64,000 nt of DNA from Haloprofundus halophilus (lineage in GTDB: Archaea; Halobacteriota; Halobacteria; Halobacteriales; Haloferacaceae), in assembly GCF_003439925.1 (NCBI RefSeq), contig NZ_QQRR01000001.1, positions 248,001-312,000 of the forward strand, given 5' to 3'. This document shows, piece after piece, positions 34,583 through 43,834 of the stretch (the first letter of the stretch is position 1; each line of letters starts with the position of its first letter). Below the pieces are notes generated by a model. That model ran no database searches and was not told where the DNA came from. It saw only the letters and a program-made list of their open reading frames with translations. The position numbers were made by a program, and so were the translations under genes.

Positions 34583-36331
34583 ATGCGACTGCAGGAGTAC
34601 TGGGGAGTCGGACCGAAGACGAGCGAGCGACTACAGGAGACGCTCGGCGTCGCCGCCGCCGTCGAGGCCATCGAATCCGCCGACGTGCGAGCGTTGACCG
34701 AAGCCGGAATCCCCGCCGGACGCGCGACGCGCATCCTCCGGCGTGCCAACGGCGACGCCGGGATGGCGACGCTCGGGACGCGCGACGCCCGCTCGGTCTA
34801 CGACGAGTTACTCTCGCTGGCGGGCGACCACGCCGTGACGCGCCACGCGGGTGACCGAATCCGCGTGCTCACGCCGCTGCCGGAGCGCGCCGCCCGCGAC
34901 GCGCGACTCGACGAAATCGAGGCCGCGCGGGAGGTGTGGGCCGAGTTGGACGCCGACGCCCGCGACCGGGTGCTCGCCGCCTTCGCCGCCTACGACGAGT
35001 CGGGCGGCACCGAGCGCGCCGCCGTCGAAACCGCGCTCGCCCTGCGCGACATCGGTCTCGACACCGGACCGTTCGCGCCGCTCGCCGACGTCGACGAAGC
35101 GGCGCTCTCGGAGGCCGTCGGCGCGCTCGGTCACGTCGACGGCGACGACGTGCTCGACGGTGCCGACGAGAAGCTCGACCGCCTCCGCGACCAGTTAGAC
35201 GCCGCAGAGCGCCTCGAATCCGGCGCGTTCGACCTCCTGGAGACGGTCAGAGAGGCGGGCGCGCGCAACCTCGACGACTTCGAGCACGCGGTGGCGGACT
35301 ACGTCGCCGCCGAGACGGAGCTCTCTCGCGAGGACGTCCTCGGCGCGGCGGCCGACGACCCCGTCGACGCCGCCGACTTCGTCAGCACCACCCTTCGCGC
35401 GCTCGCGGCGGACCTCCGCGAGCGGGTCGACGAGCGCGAGGAAACTGTCGCCGCCGACCTCCGCGAGACCATCGAGGCCGCCCGCGACGACATCGACGCC
35501 GCCGTCGAGGCGGTCGAGGACAGCGCGTTCGCTGTCTCGCTGGCGCGCTTCGCCGAGGCGTACGACCTCGTCCGCCCCGAACTGGGCGGGGACGACGGCC
35601 CCTTCGGCGTCGCCGCCGTCGACGCGCGGCATCTGTTGTTGGACGACGACGTGCAACCGGTGACGTACGCCGTCGGCCACCACACCCTCTCGGCGGAGCC
35701 GCAACCGCCCGCGGACGAACGGGTGACCGTCCTGACGGGTGCGAACTCCGGCGGGAAGACGACGCTGTTGGAGACGCTGTGTCAGGTGGCGCTTCTGGCC
35801 GCGATGGGCCTGCCCGTCCCGGCGAGTCGAGCGCAGGTCGGCGACTTCGACACCGTCGTCTTCCACCGCCGTCACGCGAGTTTCAACGCCGGCGTGCTGG
35901 AGTCGACGCTCAAATCTATCGTCCCGCCGCTGTCGGGCGAGGGGCGGACGCTGATGCTCGTCGACGAGTTCGAGGCCATCACCGAACCGGGTCGGGCGGC
36001 GGATCTGCTGGGCGGGCTCGTCGGACTGACCGTCGACCGAAACGCCGTCGGCGTCTACGTCACCCACCTCGCTGAGGACCTGAGTCCGCTGCCCGCGGCC
36101 GCGCGCATCGACGGCATCTTCGCGGAGGGACTGACGCCCGACCTGAAGCTCCGCGTCGACTACCAACCGCGGTTCGGCACGATCGGGAAATCGACGCCGG
36201 AGTTCATCGTCTCGCGACTCGTCGCGAACGCGAAGGACAACGTCGAGCGACAGGGCTTTCAGACGCTCGCGGCGGCCGTCGGCGAGGAGGCGGTCCAACA
36301 GACGCTGTCGGACGCGCGCTGGCGGGAGTGA
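34583..36331 (+). CDS. MutS-like ATPase with N-terminal helix-hairpin-helix
   Basis: 582 residues. Residues 1-55 form a helix-hairpin-helix (GVGPKTSERLQETLGVAAAV, EAGIPAGRATRILRRANG), a DNA-binding module. The middle is helical and charged, with a coiled-coil-like clamp. The C-terminal ABC-type domain has Walker A TGANSGGKTTLLETL (about residue 385), Walker B TLMLVDEFEAITEPG (about 454) and the following GVYVTHLAEDL. There is no mismatch-recognition domain or Smr nuclease, so it is not canonical MutS1 or MutS2. Likely a DNA-junction or recombination control protein. Family known in haloarchaea as MutS-related. Confidence 0.85.
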   Translation: MRLQEYWGVGPKTSERLQETLGVAAAVEAIESADVRALTEAGIPAGRATRILRRANGDAGMATLGTRDARSVYDELLSLAGDHAVTRHAGDRIRVLTPLPERAARDARLDEIEAAREVWAELDADARDRVLAAFAAYDESGGTERAAVETALALRDIGLDTGPFAPLADVDEAALSEAVGALGHVDGDDVLDGADEKLDRLRDQLDAAERLESGAFDLLETVREAGARNLDDFEHAVADYVAAETELSREDVLGAAADDPVDAADFVSTTLRALAADLRERVDEREETVAADLRETIEAARDDIDAAVEAVEDSAFAVSLARFAEAYDLVRPELGGDDGPFGVAAVDARHLLLDDDVQPVTYAVGHHTLSAEPQPPADERVTVLTGANSGGKTTLLETLCQVALLAAMGLPVPASRAQVGDFDTVVFHRRHASFNAGVLESTLKSIVPPLSGEGRTLMLVDEFEAITEPGRAADLLGGLVGLTVDRNAVGVYVTHLAEDLSPLPAAARIDGIFAEGLTPDLKLRVDYQPRFGTIGKSTPEFIVSRLVANAKDNVERQGFQTLAAAVGEEAVQQTLSDARWRE

Positions 36332-36465
36332 GCGTCGAACCCCGAAGCGGAGGCGAACGGACCCGAAAGCGGGAGCGGAACTAGCTCCGGAACAGAACGT
36401 GATCTGACTGCGACAGGACGTGAGACGGGGAAAACAACTATGAACCGGATAGCCCATTCTCGGCC

Positions 36466-37566
36466 ATGACCGCGTACGAACCGGTTGAATCACCGGACGA
36501 AACGACGGTGTTCTCCTACCACGACCTCACACCTCCGACGCTCGCGGACGTCTTCAGAGCGCGACGAGTCACCGACCGCCACCTCCCGAAGACCCCGCTC
36601 GTCCGAAGCGAGTACCTCTCCGACGAACTGGACGCGGACGTGTATCTGAAGCGGGACGATACCCTCCCGACGGGCGCGTTCAAAGTTCGAGGGGGTCTCA
36701 ACCTGTGCTCCCGACTCGACCCCGAGTTCCGCGACCGCGGCCTGATAGCGGCGAGTACGGGGAACCACGGTCAGTCCGTCGCGTACGCCGGACAGACGTT
36801 CGATATCCCCGTCGTCATCGCGGTTCCCGGTGAGCCGAACGAGGACAAAGTCGAGGCGATAGAGCGGTTCGGTGCGGAGGTTCACAGGGTGGGCCGCGAC
36901 TACGACGACGCCCGGGAGTGGGCCGAGCAGCAGGCCAGCGAACACGGCTATCGGTACGTCCACTCGGCCAACGAACCGCTCCTCGTCGCCGGCGTCGGTA
37001 CGGCGGGGTTGGAAGTTCTCGACGACCTCCCGGACGTCGACGCCGTCTTCTGTCCCATCGGCGGCGGGAGCAGCGCGTCGGGGTACTGCCTGACCGTCGG
37101 CGACGTGGCGGACGCCGACGTCGTCGGCGTCCAGTCGTCTAACGCGGACGCGATGTACCGAGCGTGGAAGGAGGGACATCTCGACCCCCAACCGACTGCG
37201 GACACCCTCGCGGAGGGGCTCCAGTCGCGCGTGCCGTTCGCGCTGACCTCCGAGATTCTCGGTGAGAAGCTCACGGACATGGTGACCGTCTCGGACGACG
37301 CGATACGGAGGGCCGTCCGGACCATGGTCGAACGAGAGCACATCCTCCTCGAAGGTGCCGGGGCCGCGAGCGTCGCGGGAGCGTTGGCGTCGGCCGACGA
37401 ACTCGCCGGGAAGACGGTCGTCCTCCAACTGTCCGGCCGAAACATCGCCAACGAGAAGTTAGCGTGGGCGTTCGACGCTGACGCCGACGCTGACGCTGAC
37501 GCCGACGCTGACGCTGACGCCGACGCTGACGCTGACGCCGATGCCGGGGAACTCGACGATGAGTGA
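36466..37566 (+). CDS. threonine/serine dehydratase-like PLP enzyme with Asp-Ala tail
   Basis: 366 residues. PLP Lys is K73 in LPTGAFKVRGGLN. The phosphate cup is PIGGGSSASGYCL and substrate-side TGNHGQSVAYAG is present. The enzyme should deaminate threonine or serine to 2-oxobutyrate or pyruvate; 2-oxobutyrate would feed isoleucine synthesis. There is no C-terminal ACT domain, so it is like catabolic or racemase-type members. After the fold (about residue 337) comes a (DA)n tail built by an 18-bp repeat. Its end overlaps the M20 hydrolase gene by 8 nt. Confidence 0.88.
   Translation: MTAYEPVESPDETTVFSYHDLTPPTLADVFRARRVTDRHLPKTPLVRSEYLSDELDADVYLKRDDTLPTGAFKVRGGLNLCSRLDPEFRDRGLIAASTGNHGQSVAYAGQTFDIPVVIAVPGEPNEDKVEAIERFGAEVHRVGRDYDDAREWAEQQASEHGYRYVHSANEPLLVAGVGTAGLEVLDDLPDVDAVFCPIGGGSSASGYCLTVGDVADADVVGVQSSNADAMYRAWKEGHLDPQPTADTLAEGLQSRVPFALTSEILGEKLTDMVTVSDDAIRRAVRTMVEREHILLEGAGAASVAGALASADELAGKTVVLQLSGRNIANEKLAWAFDADADADADADADADADADADADAGELDDE
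37474..37548 (+). repeat. 18-bp repeat coding the (Asp-Ala)n tail
   Basis: GACGCTGACGCCGACGCT is repeated about 3.7 times from 37474, giving about 12 Asp-Ala pairs. The units are perfect and in frame, so the tail can vary in length without loss of frame. Confidence 0.9.
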
Positions 37567-38839
37567 CGTGCCCGTTCGGAATCGACTGCGCGAGCTTCGC
37601 CGGCAGTTCCACCGGTACCCGGAGCCCGCGTGGTGTGAGTACTACACGACGAGTCGCATCGTCGACGAGGTGGAACGAATCGGCGTCGACCGACTCCACG
37701 TCGGAACGGAGGCGTACGCGAGCGAACACCGGATGGCCGTTCCGGACGACACGACGCTCCGAGAGTGGTACGACCGCGCCGCGGACGCCGGAGCACGGCT
37801 GGACGTTCTGGAATCGACGGCGGGCGGACACACGGGATGCATCGCGGTCCTCGAGAAGGGCACCGACGGCCCGACGGTCGCTCTCCGCGTCGACATCGAT
37901 GCGCTCCCTCAACGGGAAGCGGACGACTCGGAACACCTGCCCGCAGTCGAGGGGTTCCGGTCGACGAACGAGGGCGTGATGCACGCCTGTGGTCACGACG
38001 CGCACATCACGCTGGGACTCGGCGTGCTCGACGCCGTGAAGCGGAGCGACGAGTTCGACGGGACGTTCAAGCTCATCTTCCAGCCCGCCGAGGAGCGCGC
38101 CGGCGGCGGAAAACCGATGGCGCTCTCTCGACACGTCGACGACGTCGATTACTTCCTCGCGCTCCACGTCGGTCTGGGTCACCCGACGGGGGACGTCGTC
38201 GGTGGAATCGTGAAACCACTCGCCGTCGCGAACTTCGAGGCCCGATTCCACGGCGAGTCCGCTCACTCGGGAAAGAACCCGAATCGGGGGCGAAACGCCA
38301 TGCAAGCGGCGTCAGCGGCCGTCCAGAACTTGTACTCGATAGCCCGCCACGCCGAGGGGATGACTCGAATCAACGTCGGCCGCATCGACGGCGGAACCGC
38401 GCCGAACATCATCGCCGAGGAGGTGCGTATCGAAGGGGAGGTCCGCGGAGAGACGAACGAACTCCTCCAATTTCTGCGCGCGGAGACGGAACGAATCGTC
38501 GACGCGGCCGCCGAGATGCACTCCTGCGTCGGCGAGTTCGAGATCACGGGCGAAGCGCCACGAGCCGACAGCGACCCCGATTTTAGCCGGAGTATCGCCG
38601 ACGTCGCGCGGAAACACGACTCCGTCACGAACGCCACGGCGACGAGCGAGTTCGGGGCGAGCGAGGACGCCACCTACCTCATGAAGGCCGTCGAGGAACG
38701 GGGCGGGACGGCCTCGTACGCGATCGTCGGTACCGACCACCCCGCGCCGCATCACTCGAGCAGGTTCGACGTCGACGAACGAAGCTTGAGTATCGGCGTC
38801 GAGGTCGTCTCCGAGGCGGTGACGACGCTCGGTTCCTGA
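37559..38839 (+). CDS. M20-family amidohydrolase (aminobenzoyl-glutamate/aminoacylase type)
   Basis: 426 residues from ATG 37559. Metal ligands: NEGVMHACGHDAHITLGLGV with Cys/His, FQPAEERAGGGK with Glu, ALHVGLGHPTG and the C-terminal VGTDHPAPHHSSRFDVD. The lid dimerisation domain lies between. GTDHPAPHH is typical of AbgA/AbgB-like p-aminobenzoyl-glutamate hydrolases; an aminoacylase substrate is also possible. The 8-nt overlap with the lyase gene means that the two are made together, pointing to a pathway for an N-acylated or dipeptide amino acid that is cleaved and then deaminated (inference). Confidence 0.88.
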   Translation: MSDVPVRNRLRELRRQFHRYPEPAWCEYYTTSRIVDEVERIGVDRLHVGTEAYASEHRMAVPDDTTLREWYDRAADAGARLDVLESTAGGHTGCIAVLEKGTDGPTVALRVDIDALPQREADDSEHLPAVEGFRSTNEGVMHACGHDAHITLGLGVLDAVKRSDEFDGTFKLIFQPAEERAGGGKPMALSRHVDDVDYFLALHVGLGHPTGDVVGGIVKPLAVANFEARFHGESAHSGKNPNRGRNAMQAASAAVQNLYSIARHAEGMTRINVGRIDGGTAPNIIAEEVRIEGEVRGETNELLQFLRAETERIVDAAAEMHSCVGEFEITGEAPRADSDPDFSRSIADVARKHDSVTNATATSEFGASEDATYLMKAVEERGGTASYAIVGTDHPAPHHSSRFDVDERSLSIGVEVVSEAVTTLGS

Positions 38840-38884
38840 CGGTTCGGCGTCCGGTTCGAAACGCGCTGGCGCGGCGACGACCGA

Positions 38885-39103
38885 TTAGCGCATCTCTTCG
38901 AGGCCGACGAACGCGTCGCGGTCGGCGGTGAGCCAGACGGTCACTCGCTCTTCGACGGGCGTGTCGCGGGGGTAGATGGTACACCGGTCGGGGTCGTTTC
39001 CGTACCGAACGGTGACGCTGTGGAGGTCGAACGAGCGGCCGTCCAGTTGGTAGTCGTGCGCAGCGGGAACGTCGGACAGGTCGTCGCTCGTGTGTAGGCT
39101 CAT
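38885..39103 (-). CDS. DUF7511-like small protein
   Basis: 72 residues. The core LHSVTVRYGNDPDRCTIYPR then VTVWLTADRDAFVGLEEMR matches, from memory, the haloarchaeal DUF7511 family (RYE...DRCTI.P...W..AD..AFV.L..MR). No function is known. Convergent with the amidohydrolase gene. Upstream of its start is an AT-rich stretch (CTCTATAGTGAGC, 39168-39190) that could serve either strand. Confidence 0.75.
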   Translation of the reverse strand: MSLHTSDDLSDVPAAHDYQLDGRSFDLHSVTVRYGNDPDRCTIYPRDTPVEERVTVWLTADRDAFVGLEEMR

Positions 39104-39376
39104 GGAGAGGTTCCCCGTTACCGGGTGTCAAGAACTCCCACAGTCGGGTACATAACCGCTGCTAAGACCACTCTATAGTGAGCAATATCGGTGAATAGAG
39201 GCCCGGAGCGGTTCTCACGGGCGAGAACTCGACGACTCTTCCGTCGGCGTCGTCGAGACCGTCGTCTTCCGGCGCTGACTCGATATCTCCGCACGGGCGT
39301 CGGTACCCGACGCGCGTTCTCCGTTGAGCACTATCCACCGCGCTTCCGTTATCTCGGTCGCCGACGTATCGACGCT

Positions 39377-39823
39377 ATGAGTTCGACCACACCGTCTCGC
39401 GAGCAACTCGTCGACGAACTGACCGCCACCGCCGCGACGTGGCCCGGCATCGAAGTCGCCCCGCACCGCTTCGAGGGCAACGAGTTCACGCTCGGCCCCC
39501 GCGAGGTCGGTCACGTCCACCGATTCGGTATCCTCGACATCAACTACCCAAGACGGCTCCGCGACACCCTCATCGACGAGGGACGAACGGGCGAACACCA
39601 CGTCGTCCCCGACTCCGGGTGGACGACGTTCCGCATTCGGACCGGCGCTGACCTCGAACCCGCGCGGTGGCTCCTGCGACTCTCGTATCTGTACCACGTG
39701 GCGACGTTGCGTCGACGGCCCGAACTGGCCGGCGTCGTCGGCGACGTAGACGTCGAGGGCGAACTCGACGCGATGAGTCCGAGTCCACGCGTGCGAGAGA
39801 GCTTCGACCGCGTGCTGGACTGA
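39377..39823 (+). CDS. luciferase-domain (DUF5519) family protein
   Basis: 148 residues from ATG 39377; upstream in-frame residues are Arg-rich and not typical. WPGIEVAPHRFEGNEFTLGP, REVGHVHRFGILDINYPRRL and TGEHHVVPDSGWTTFRIRTG fit the family annotated 'luciferase family protein', named for a domain in bacterial Lux operons but without proven light function. The many His residues (H50, H66, H68 region) are conserved in the pattern. Soluble and monocistronic. Role unknown. Confidence 0.75.
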   Translation: MSSTTPSREQLVDELTATAATWPGIEVAPHRFEGNEFTLGPREVGHVHRFGILDINYPRRLRDTLIDEGRTGEHHVVPDSGWTTFRIRTGADLEPARWLLRLSYLYHVATLRRRPELAGVVGDVDVEGELDAMSPSPRVRESFDRVLD

Positions 39824-39913
39824 AGAGGGGGTGAATCGACGCCCGTCCCTCTGTCGACCCCCCGAAGACGGCGACGAGTTTCAACCTGACGACGACACTC
39901 CAGACCGTTCACT

Positions 39914-39919
39914 CTTATA
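39914..39919 (+). promoter_or_regulatory. TATA box of the FG-GAP/ASPIC gene
   Basis: CTTATA lies about 25 nt before GTG 39941, supporting a leaderless GTG start. Confidence 0.55.
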
Positions 39920-39940
39920 GCCGGACCCACTGAAACGGAT

Positions 39941-41305
39941 GTGTTCGAGGAGCGCTCCGACTTACTCGCGACTAATCCGTCGTTCAAGGGGTACGGCGCT
40001 GCGGTCACGGTCGGACCGCAGGGACCGCTCACGTACGTCACCTCCAGCAGCGGTGCGAACAGGCTGCTCAGATGGGACGCGGACGGGGGAGGCGACGGCG
40101 CGCTCGTCGATATCGCCACCGGCATCATCGCCGACAGAAAGCGACGCGGCATCGCCGTCGCCGCCGCCGACGTCGACGGCGACGGCCGCGAGGAGGTGTA
40201 CGTTCAGAACGCGGGCGGCTACGGCCGGATGGGCGGCGCGGTCGACCGCCTCTTCGACTGCGACGGCACCGAGTGGATCGACGCCTTCTCGCTGGAAGTC
40301 AACGCCGGACGGAGCAACCGACGAGACGGCTGGTCGGTCGCCGCCGTCGACCGGCACGGCACCGGTCGGTACGGGCTGCTCGTCGCGAGCGACGGATCGC
40401 CGATGCGCTGTTACGAACTCGGTGACGACGGGGAGGTGACCGACATGGCGGAGTCGGTCGGCCTGGACGTCGAAGCGAACGTCCGCGCGCTCGCGAGCGG
40501 GCCGCTCGTCACCGAGCGGATGGACGTGTTCGCGGCGACCGAACGCGGCCCGAACCGTCTGCTGCGAAACGACGGTGGTCAGTTCACCGACGTGGCCGCC
40601 GAGAGCGGCGTCGCCGACGCCACCTGCGACGCTCGCTGTCTCTCCTTCGTCGGGTCGGGTGCCGAGCCGACCGGTGAGTTCGTCTGCGGCAACTGGGAGG
40701 GACCGACGCGGCTGTTCGCTCGAACCGACGACCGATTCCGCGACGTCGCGCCGCCGGAACTCGCACAGCCGACCCGTACTCGTTCGGTCGTCGCCGCGGA
40801 CTTCGACAACGACGGGTCGCTCGAACTGTTCGTCAACGCCCTCGGCGCACCGAACCGGCTGTTCGAGCGGTCGGACGGCACGTGGCGACGCGTCGGCGCC
40901 GGCGAAGCGCTCGAACCGAAGGGACTGGGGACGGGCGCGACCGCCGCAGACTTCGACGGCGACGGGACGCTCGAACTGCTCGTCGTCCACGGCGAGGCCG
41001 GGGCGCAACCGCTCTCGATTTTCCGCGCGCCGAACGACAACGACTGGCTCAGAGTCCGACCGCTCACCGAGGCGGGCGCGCCCGCCCGCGGCGCGAGCGT
41101 CACGCTGGAGACGACCGACGGCGTCCAGTCCCGCCTCGTCGACGCCGGAAGCGGCGGCCACAGCCAGTCGGAACCCGTCGCGCACTTCGGTCTCGGCGAC
41201 GCGACGCCGTCGCGTCTCGTCACGCGGTGGCCCGACGGCCGCGTCCGCGTCGACGACGACCCCGTCCCACGTACCGAGCAAACCGTCGCGCACCCGGCCG
41301 GGTGA
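39941..41305 (+). CDS. FG-GAP repeat protein with C-terminal ASPIC/UnbV domain
   Basis: 454 residues. At least three FG-GAP/VCBS blades are visible: AVAAADVDGDGREEVYVQNA, SVVAADFDNDGSLELFVNAL and TAADFDGDGTLELLVVHGE, each with a Ca-binding D-x-D-x-D-G loop. The C-terminus (RGASVTLETTDGVQSRLVDA, HFGLGDATPSRLVTRWPDGR) is an ASPIC/UnbV domain. This pairing is known as CRTAC1-like. Members are normally exported, but no signal peptide is present from GTG 39941 or from an upstream start. Either it is cytoplasmic or exported in an unknown way. Monocistronic. Confidence 0.85.
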   Translation: MFEERSDLLATNPSFKGYGAAVTVGPQGPLTYVTSSSGANRLLRWDADGGGDGALVDIATGIIADRKRRGIAVAAADVDGDGREEVYVQNAGGYGRMGGAVDRLFDCDGTEWIDAFSLEVNAGRSNRRDGWSVAAVDRHGTGRYGLLVASDGSPMRCYELGDDGEVTDMAESVGLDVEANVRALASGPLVTERMDVFAATERGPNRLLRNDGGQFTDVAAESGVADATCDARCLSFVGSGAEPTGEFVCGNWEGPTRLFARTDDRFRDVAPPELAQPTRTRSVVAADFDNDGSLELFVNALGAPNRLFERSDGTWRRVGAGEALEPKGLGTGATAADFDGDGTLELLVVHGEAGAQPLSIFRAPNDNDWLRVRPLTEAGAPARGASVTLETTDGVQSRLVDAGSGGHSQSEPVAHFGLGDATPSRLVTRWPDGRVRVDDDPVPRTEQTVAHPAG

Positions 41306-41376
41306 TGCCTCCCGACGAGCGAGTCACGCGCCGCGGGGACGACGACCGTTCTGGACGTGTCTGCGACGGAACCGGC

Positions 41377-43773
41377 TCACCGCCCCGACCAGAACCGCTC
41401 TAACCCGAACCCGAGCATGTCGGGGCTCACCGGCTGAAACTCCTCGCGTTCGTACTCGGGGAAGTACTCGCGTACGCCGTTCCACGACTCGCGAGCGTAA
41501 CGCGCGTCGACGAACACGCGCACCCCGACTTCGTCGTCGCCGCGGATGACGCGGCCGACCGCCTGCCGCGCTTTCCTGACCGCCGGCACCGTCAGCGCCG
41601 TCTCGAAGCCCGACCCCTCGAAGGCGCGGTCGTACGCCGTCTTCACCGCCTTCGTCCGCGGACTCGACGTGTTCACGAGCGGAACGCCGCAGACGACCGC
41701 CGCCGAGAGGCGGTCGCCCCGGTAGTCGACGCCCTCCGTCAAGGTCCCGCGGAGGCTGGTGACGAGCACTTTCCCCCCGCCGCCGAAGAACTCCGCCTTC
41801 AGCGACTCGGTCGTCCCGTCGTCGCTCGACTCGTCGAGGAGCACGGGCTTGTCGACGCGGCGGTCGAGCACTCCGGCCATCCACTCGGCCTCGCCGTAAC
41901 TCGGCATCCCGACGAGGACGTTGCCCGGCGAGCGTGCGACCTCCGAGACGGCGTCCTCGTACGCCTGTCGCGTCGGATTCTCCTCGTCGGGTGCGCCGCG
42001 GTTCGCGTAGGTGAACTTCGGCGCGTCGACGGCGAAACTCGCCCGGTTCTCCTCGGGGAACGTCAGCCCGTACGTCCGCTCTTCGACCGGGCGGCCGGAC
42101 TCGGCCAGCGAGTCGAGTCCCGAGACGGTCCGAAAGATATCCATCGGCGCGAGCGTCGCGCTCATCAGGACGCCGCCGCCGAACTCGGCGAGTCGCTCGC
42201 CGATGGCGTCGGAGGGGACGCAGTTGTAGAGCGCGAGGCGCGCGTTGTACGCCCGCCGCCACGAGTCCGGCGGCTCCATCTCGTCCCACGTCCGCTCCAG
42301 TTCGAGTTCGCGGAAGTAGCGCTCGTGGTCGCAGCGGTACCACTCGCCGAGCACGCGGCCGACGCTCGGCGCGGCCCGCTGCTTGTCGTCTTCCTCGGCC
42401 GAGTTGAGGATGCGGCCGACGACGGCCCCCACGGTTTCGGCGCGCACCCACGTCCCGCCGTCGTAGCCGGCCTCCTGGGCCCACTCGCTTATCTCGTCGA
42501 CCGCAGGCGATTCGGGGTCTCGGAGCGGGATTTCGGCGTCGTCGAGCCTCGTGAGGTCCGCCCTCCAATCGGGCATCTCGCCGTCGAGGTGCTCGACGAC
42601 GCGGCGGTCGAGTTCCTCGCGCAGGTCGCGGAGGAACTCGCGCGTCTCTTTCAGCTCTCGAAGCGTCACGTCGCTCTTCTTCAGTTCGCCGCGGACGAGG
42701 TCGGCGTCGGCGGTCGACCCGCGCGTCTCTCTGCCCGCGTCATCGAACTCGACGGGTTGGATGACGCGCGTCACCTCGTTCTCGGCGTCGCGGAGGCTCC
42801 GGTCGCCGACGCCCGAACTGACGAGGTCGCGGACGCGCGGTTCGAGCATGTGCGCCTCGTCGCAGACGAGAAACGTCGTCTCGTCGATCAGGGAGGCCGT
42901 AAACGTCGCCACCGTCGTCGGGTCGAACGCGTGATAGTAGTTGCCGAGGACGACCTCGACGTGGGGGAGCACCGCGCCCATCGTCGAGTGGGGGCAGGTG
43001 CCGAAGCCCGCGGAGAGCGAGACGAGGTCGTCCGGCTCCAGCAGTCCGGCGTCCTCGAAGTCGAACGGCACCGCCTCGACCGGTTCGCCGTCCTCGGGCA
43101 GGTCGTCGAGGAACTGCGCGTAGAAGGGGCAGAACTCGGTGTCGCCGTGTTCGGGCAGCTCGGGGAGGTACGGCGTCGGTTCGTCCGCCGTCTGGAGGTA
43201 CGAGGGACCGCCCGCGCCGGTGTCGGCCAGGCCGGTCTGGGCGCGTCGCGCCTCGCCCGCCAACGCCGACGCGGTGGTCGGTCCGCTCTCTGCAGCGAGG
43301 TTTCTGGTTCGTTCGCGGAGGCCCTCGCAGCGCTCGTAGACGTTCGAGTCGTCGACGCCCGCGACGCGCTCTCGGCTGTACGGGCAGACGTCGGACTTGC
43401 CGACGAGCGTCAGCCCCGACACCGGTCGCCACTCGTCGGGGAGGTTCGCGTTGACGGTCCGGAGGTCGTCTTCGAACTGCCGGAGTTGCTGTTTGACGCT
43501 GGTGAGAACGACGACGCGCTCGAACGGCGAGTCGGGGTCGCGCACCCGGTCGATGCCCGCCGTCAGCGCGAGCATCGTCTTGCCAGTCCCGCAGGCGCCT
43601 TCGACGACGGTGAATCCGCCGTCTTCGGCCGTCTCGACGGCGGTTTCGATGCCGTCGGCCTGCTCGGGATACGGCTCGTCGTGTCCGAACACCTCGCGCC
43701 AGGTCACGTCCGACTCTCGCCGGGGCGGACGCTTATCGGTGTCGGAGGGAGGCTGTGAGTCTGGAGTCGACAC
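41377..43773 (-). CDS. XPD/Rad3-type Fe-S DNA helicase
   Basis: 798 residues from GTG 43773. ATP-dependent 5'-3' helicase for repair. Walker A VVEGACGTGKTMLALTAGID, DEAH box FLVCDEAHMLEPR, motif V/VI TLTEGVDYRGDRL and RQAVGRVIRGDDEVGVRVF. The four cluster Cys are in KSDVCPYS, VYERCEGL, TEFCPFYA and GFGTCPHS, so the 4Fe-4S domain is intact. Haloarchaea have several such helicases; the specific role (excision repair or DinG-like R-loop removal) is not fixed. The start lies in the spacer with the 14-bp repeat array. Confidence 0.92.
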   Translation of the reverse strand: MSTPDSQPPSDTDKRPPRRESDVTWREVFGHDEPYPEQADGIETAVETAEDGGFTVVEGACGTGKTMLALTAGIDRVRDPDSPFERVVVLTSVKQQLRQFEDDLRTVNANLPDEWRPVSGLTLVGKSDVCPYSRERVAGVDDSNVYERCEGLRERTRNLAAESGPTTASALAGEARRAQTGLADTGAGGPSYLQTADEPTPYLPELPEHGDTEFCPFYAQFLDDLPEDGEPVEAVPFDFEDAGLLEPDDLVSLSAGFGTCPHSTMGAVLPHVEVVLGNYYHAFDPTTVATFTASLIDETTFLVCDEAHMLEPRVRDLVSSGVGDRSLRDAENEVTRVIQPVEFDDAGRETRGSTADADLVRGELKKSDVTLRELKETREFLRDLREELDRRVVEHLDGEMPDWRADLTRLDDAEIPLRDPESPAVDEISEWAQEAGYDGGTWVRAETVGAVVGRILNSAEEDDKQRAAPSVGRVLGEWYRCDHERYFRELELERTWDEMEPPDSWRRAYNARLALYNCVPSDAIGERLAEFGGGVLMSATLAPMDIFRTVSGLDSLAESGRPVEERTYGLTFPEENRASFAVDAPKFTYANRGAPDEENPTRQAYEDAVSEVARSPGNVLVGMPSYGEAEWMAGVLDRRVDKPVLLDESSDDGTTESLKAEFFGGGGKVLVTSLRGTLTEGVDYRGDRLSAAVVCGVPLVNTSSPRTKAVKTAYDRAFEGSGFETALTVPAVRKARQAVGRVIRGDDEVGVRVFVDARYARESWNGVREYFPEYEREEFQPVSPDMLGFGLERFWSGR

Positions 43774-43834
43774 GGTACGAAGGGGTGGGCTCGTCTTCGC
43801 ACAAAAAGTCGAGGCGGACGTCGGCGGACGACAC

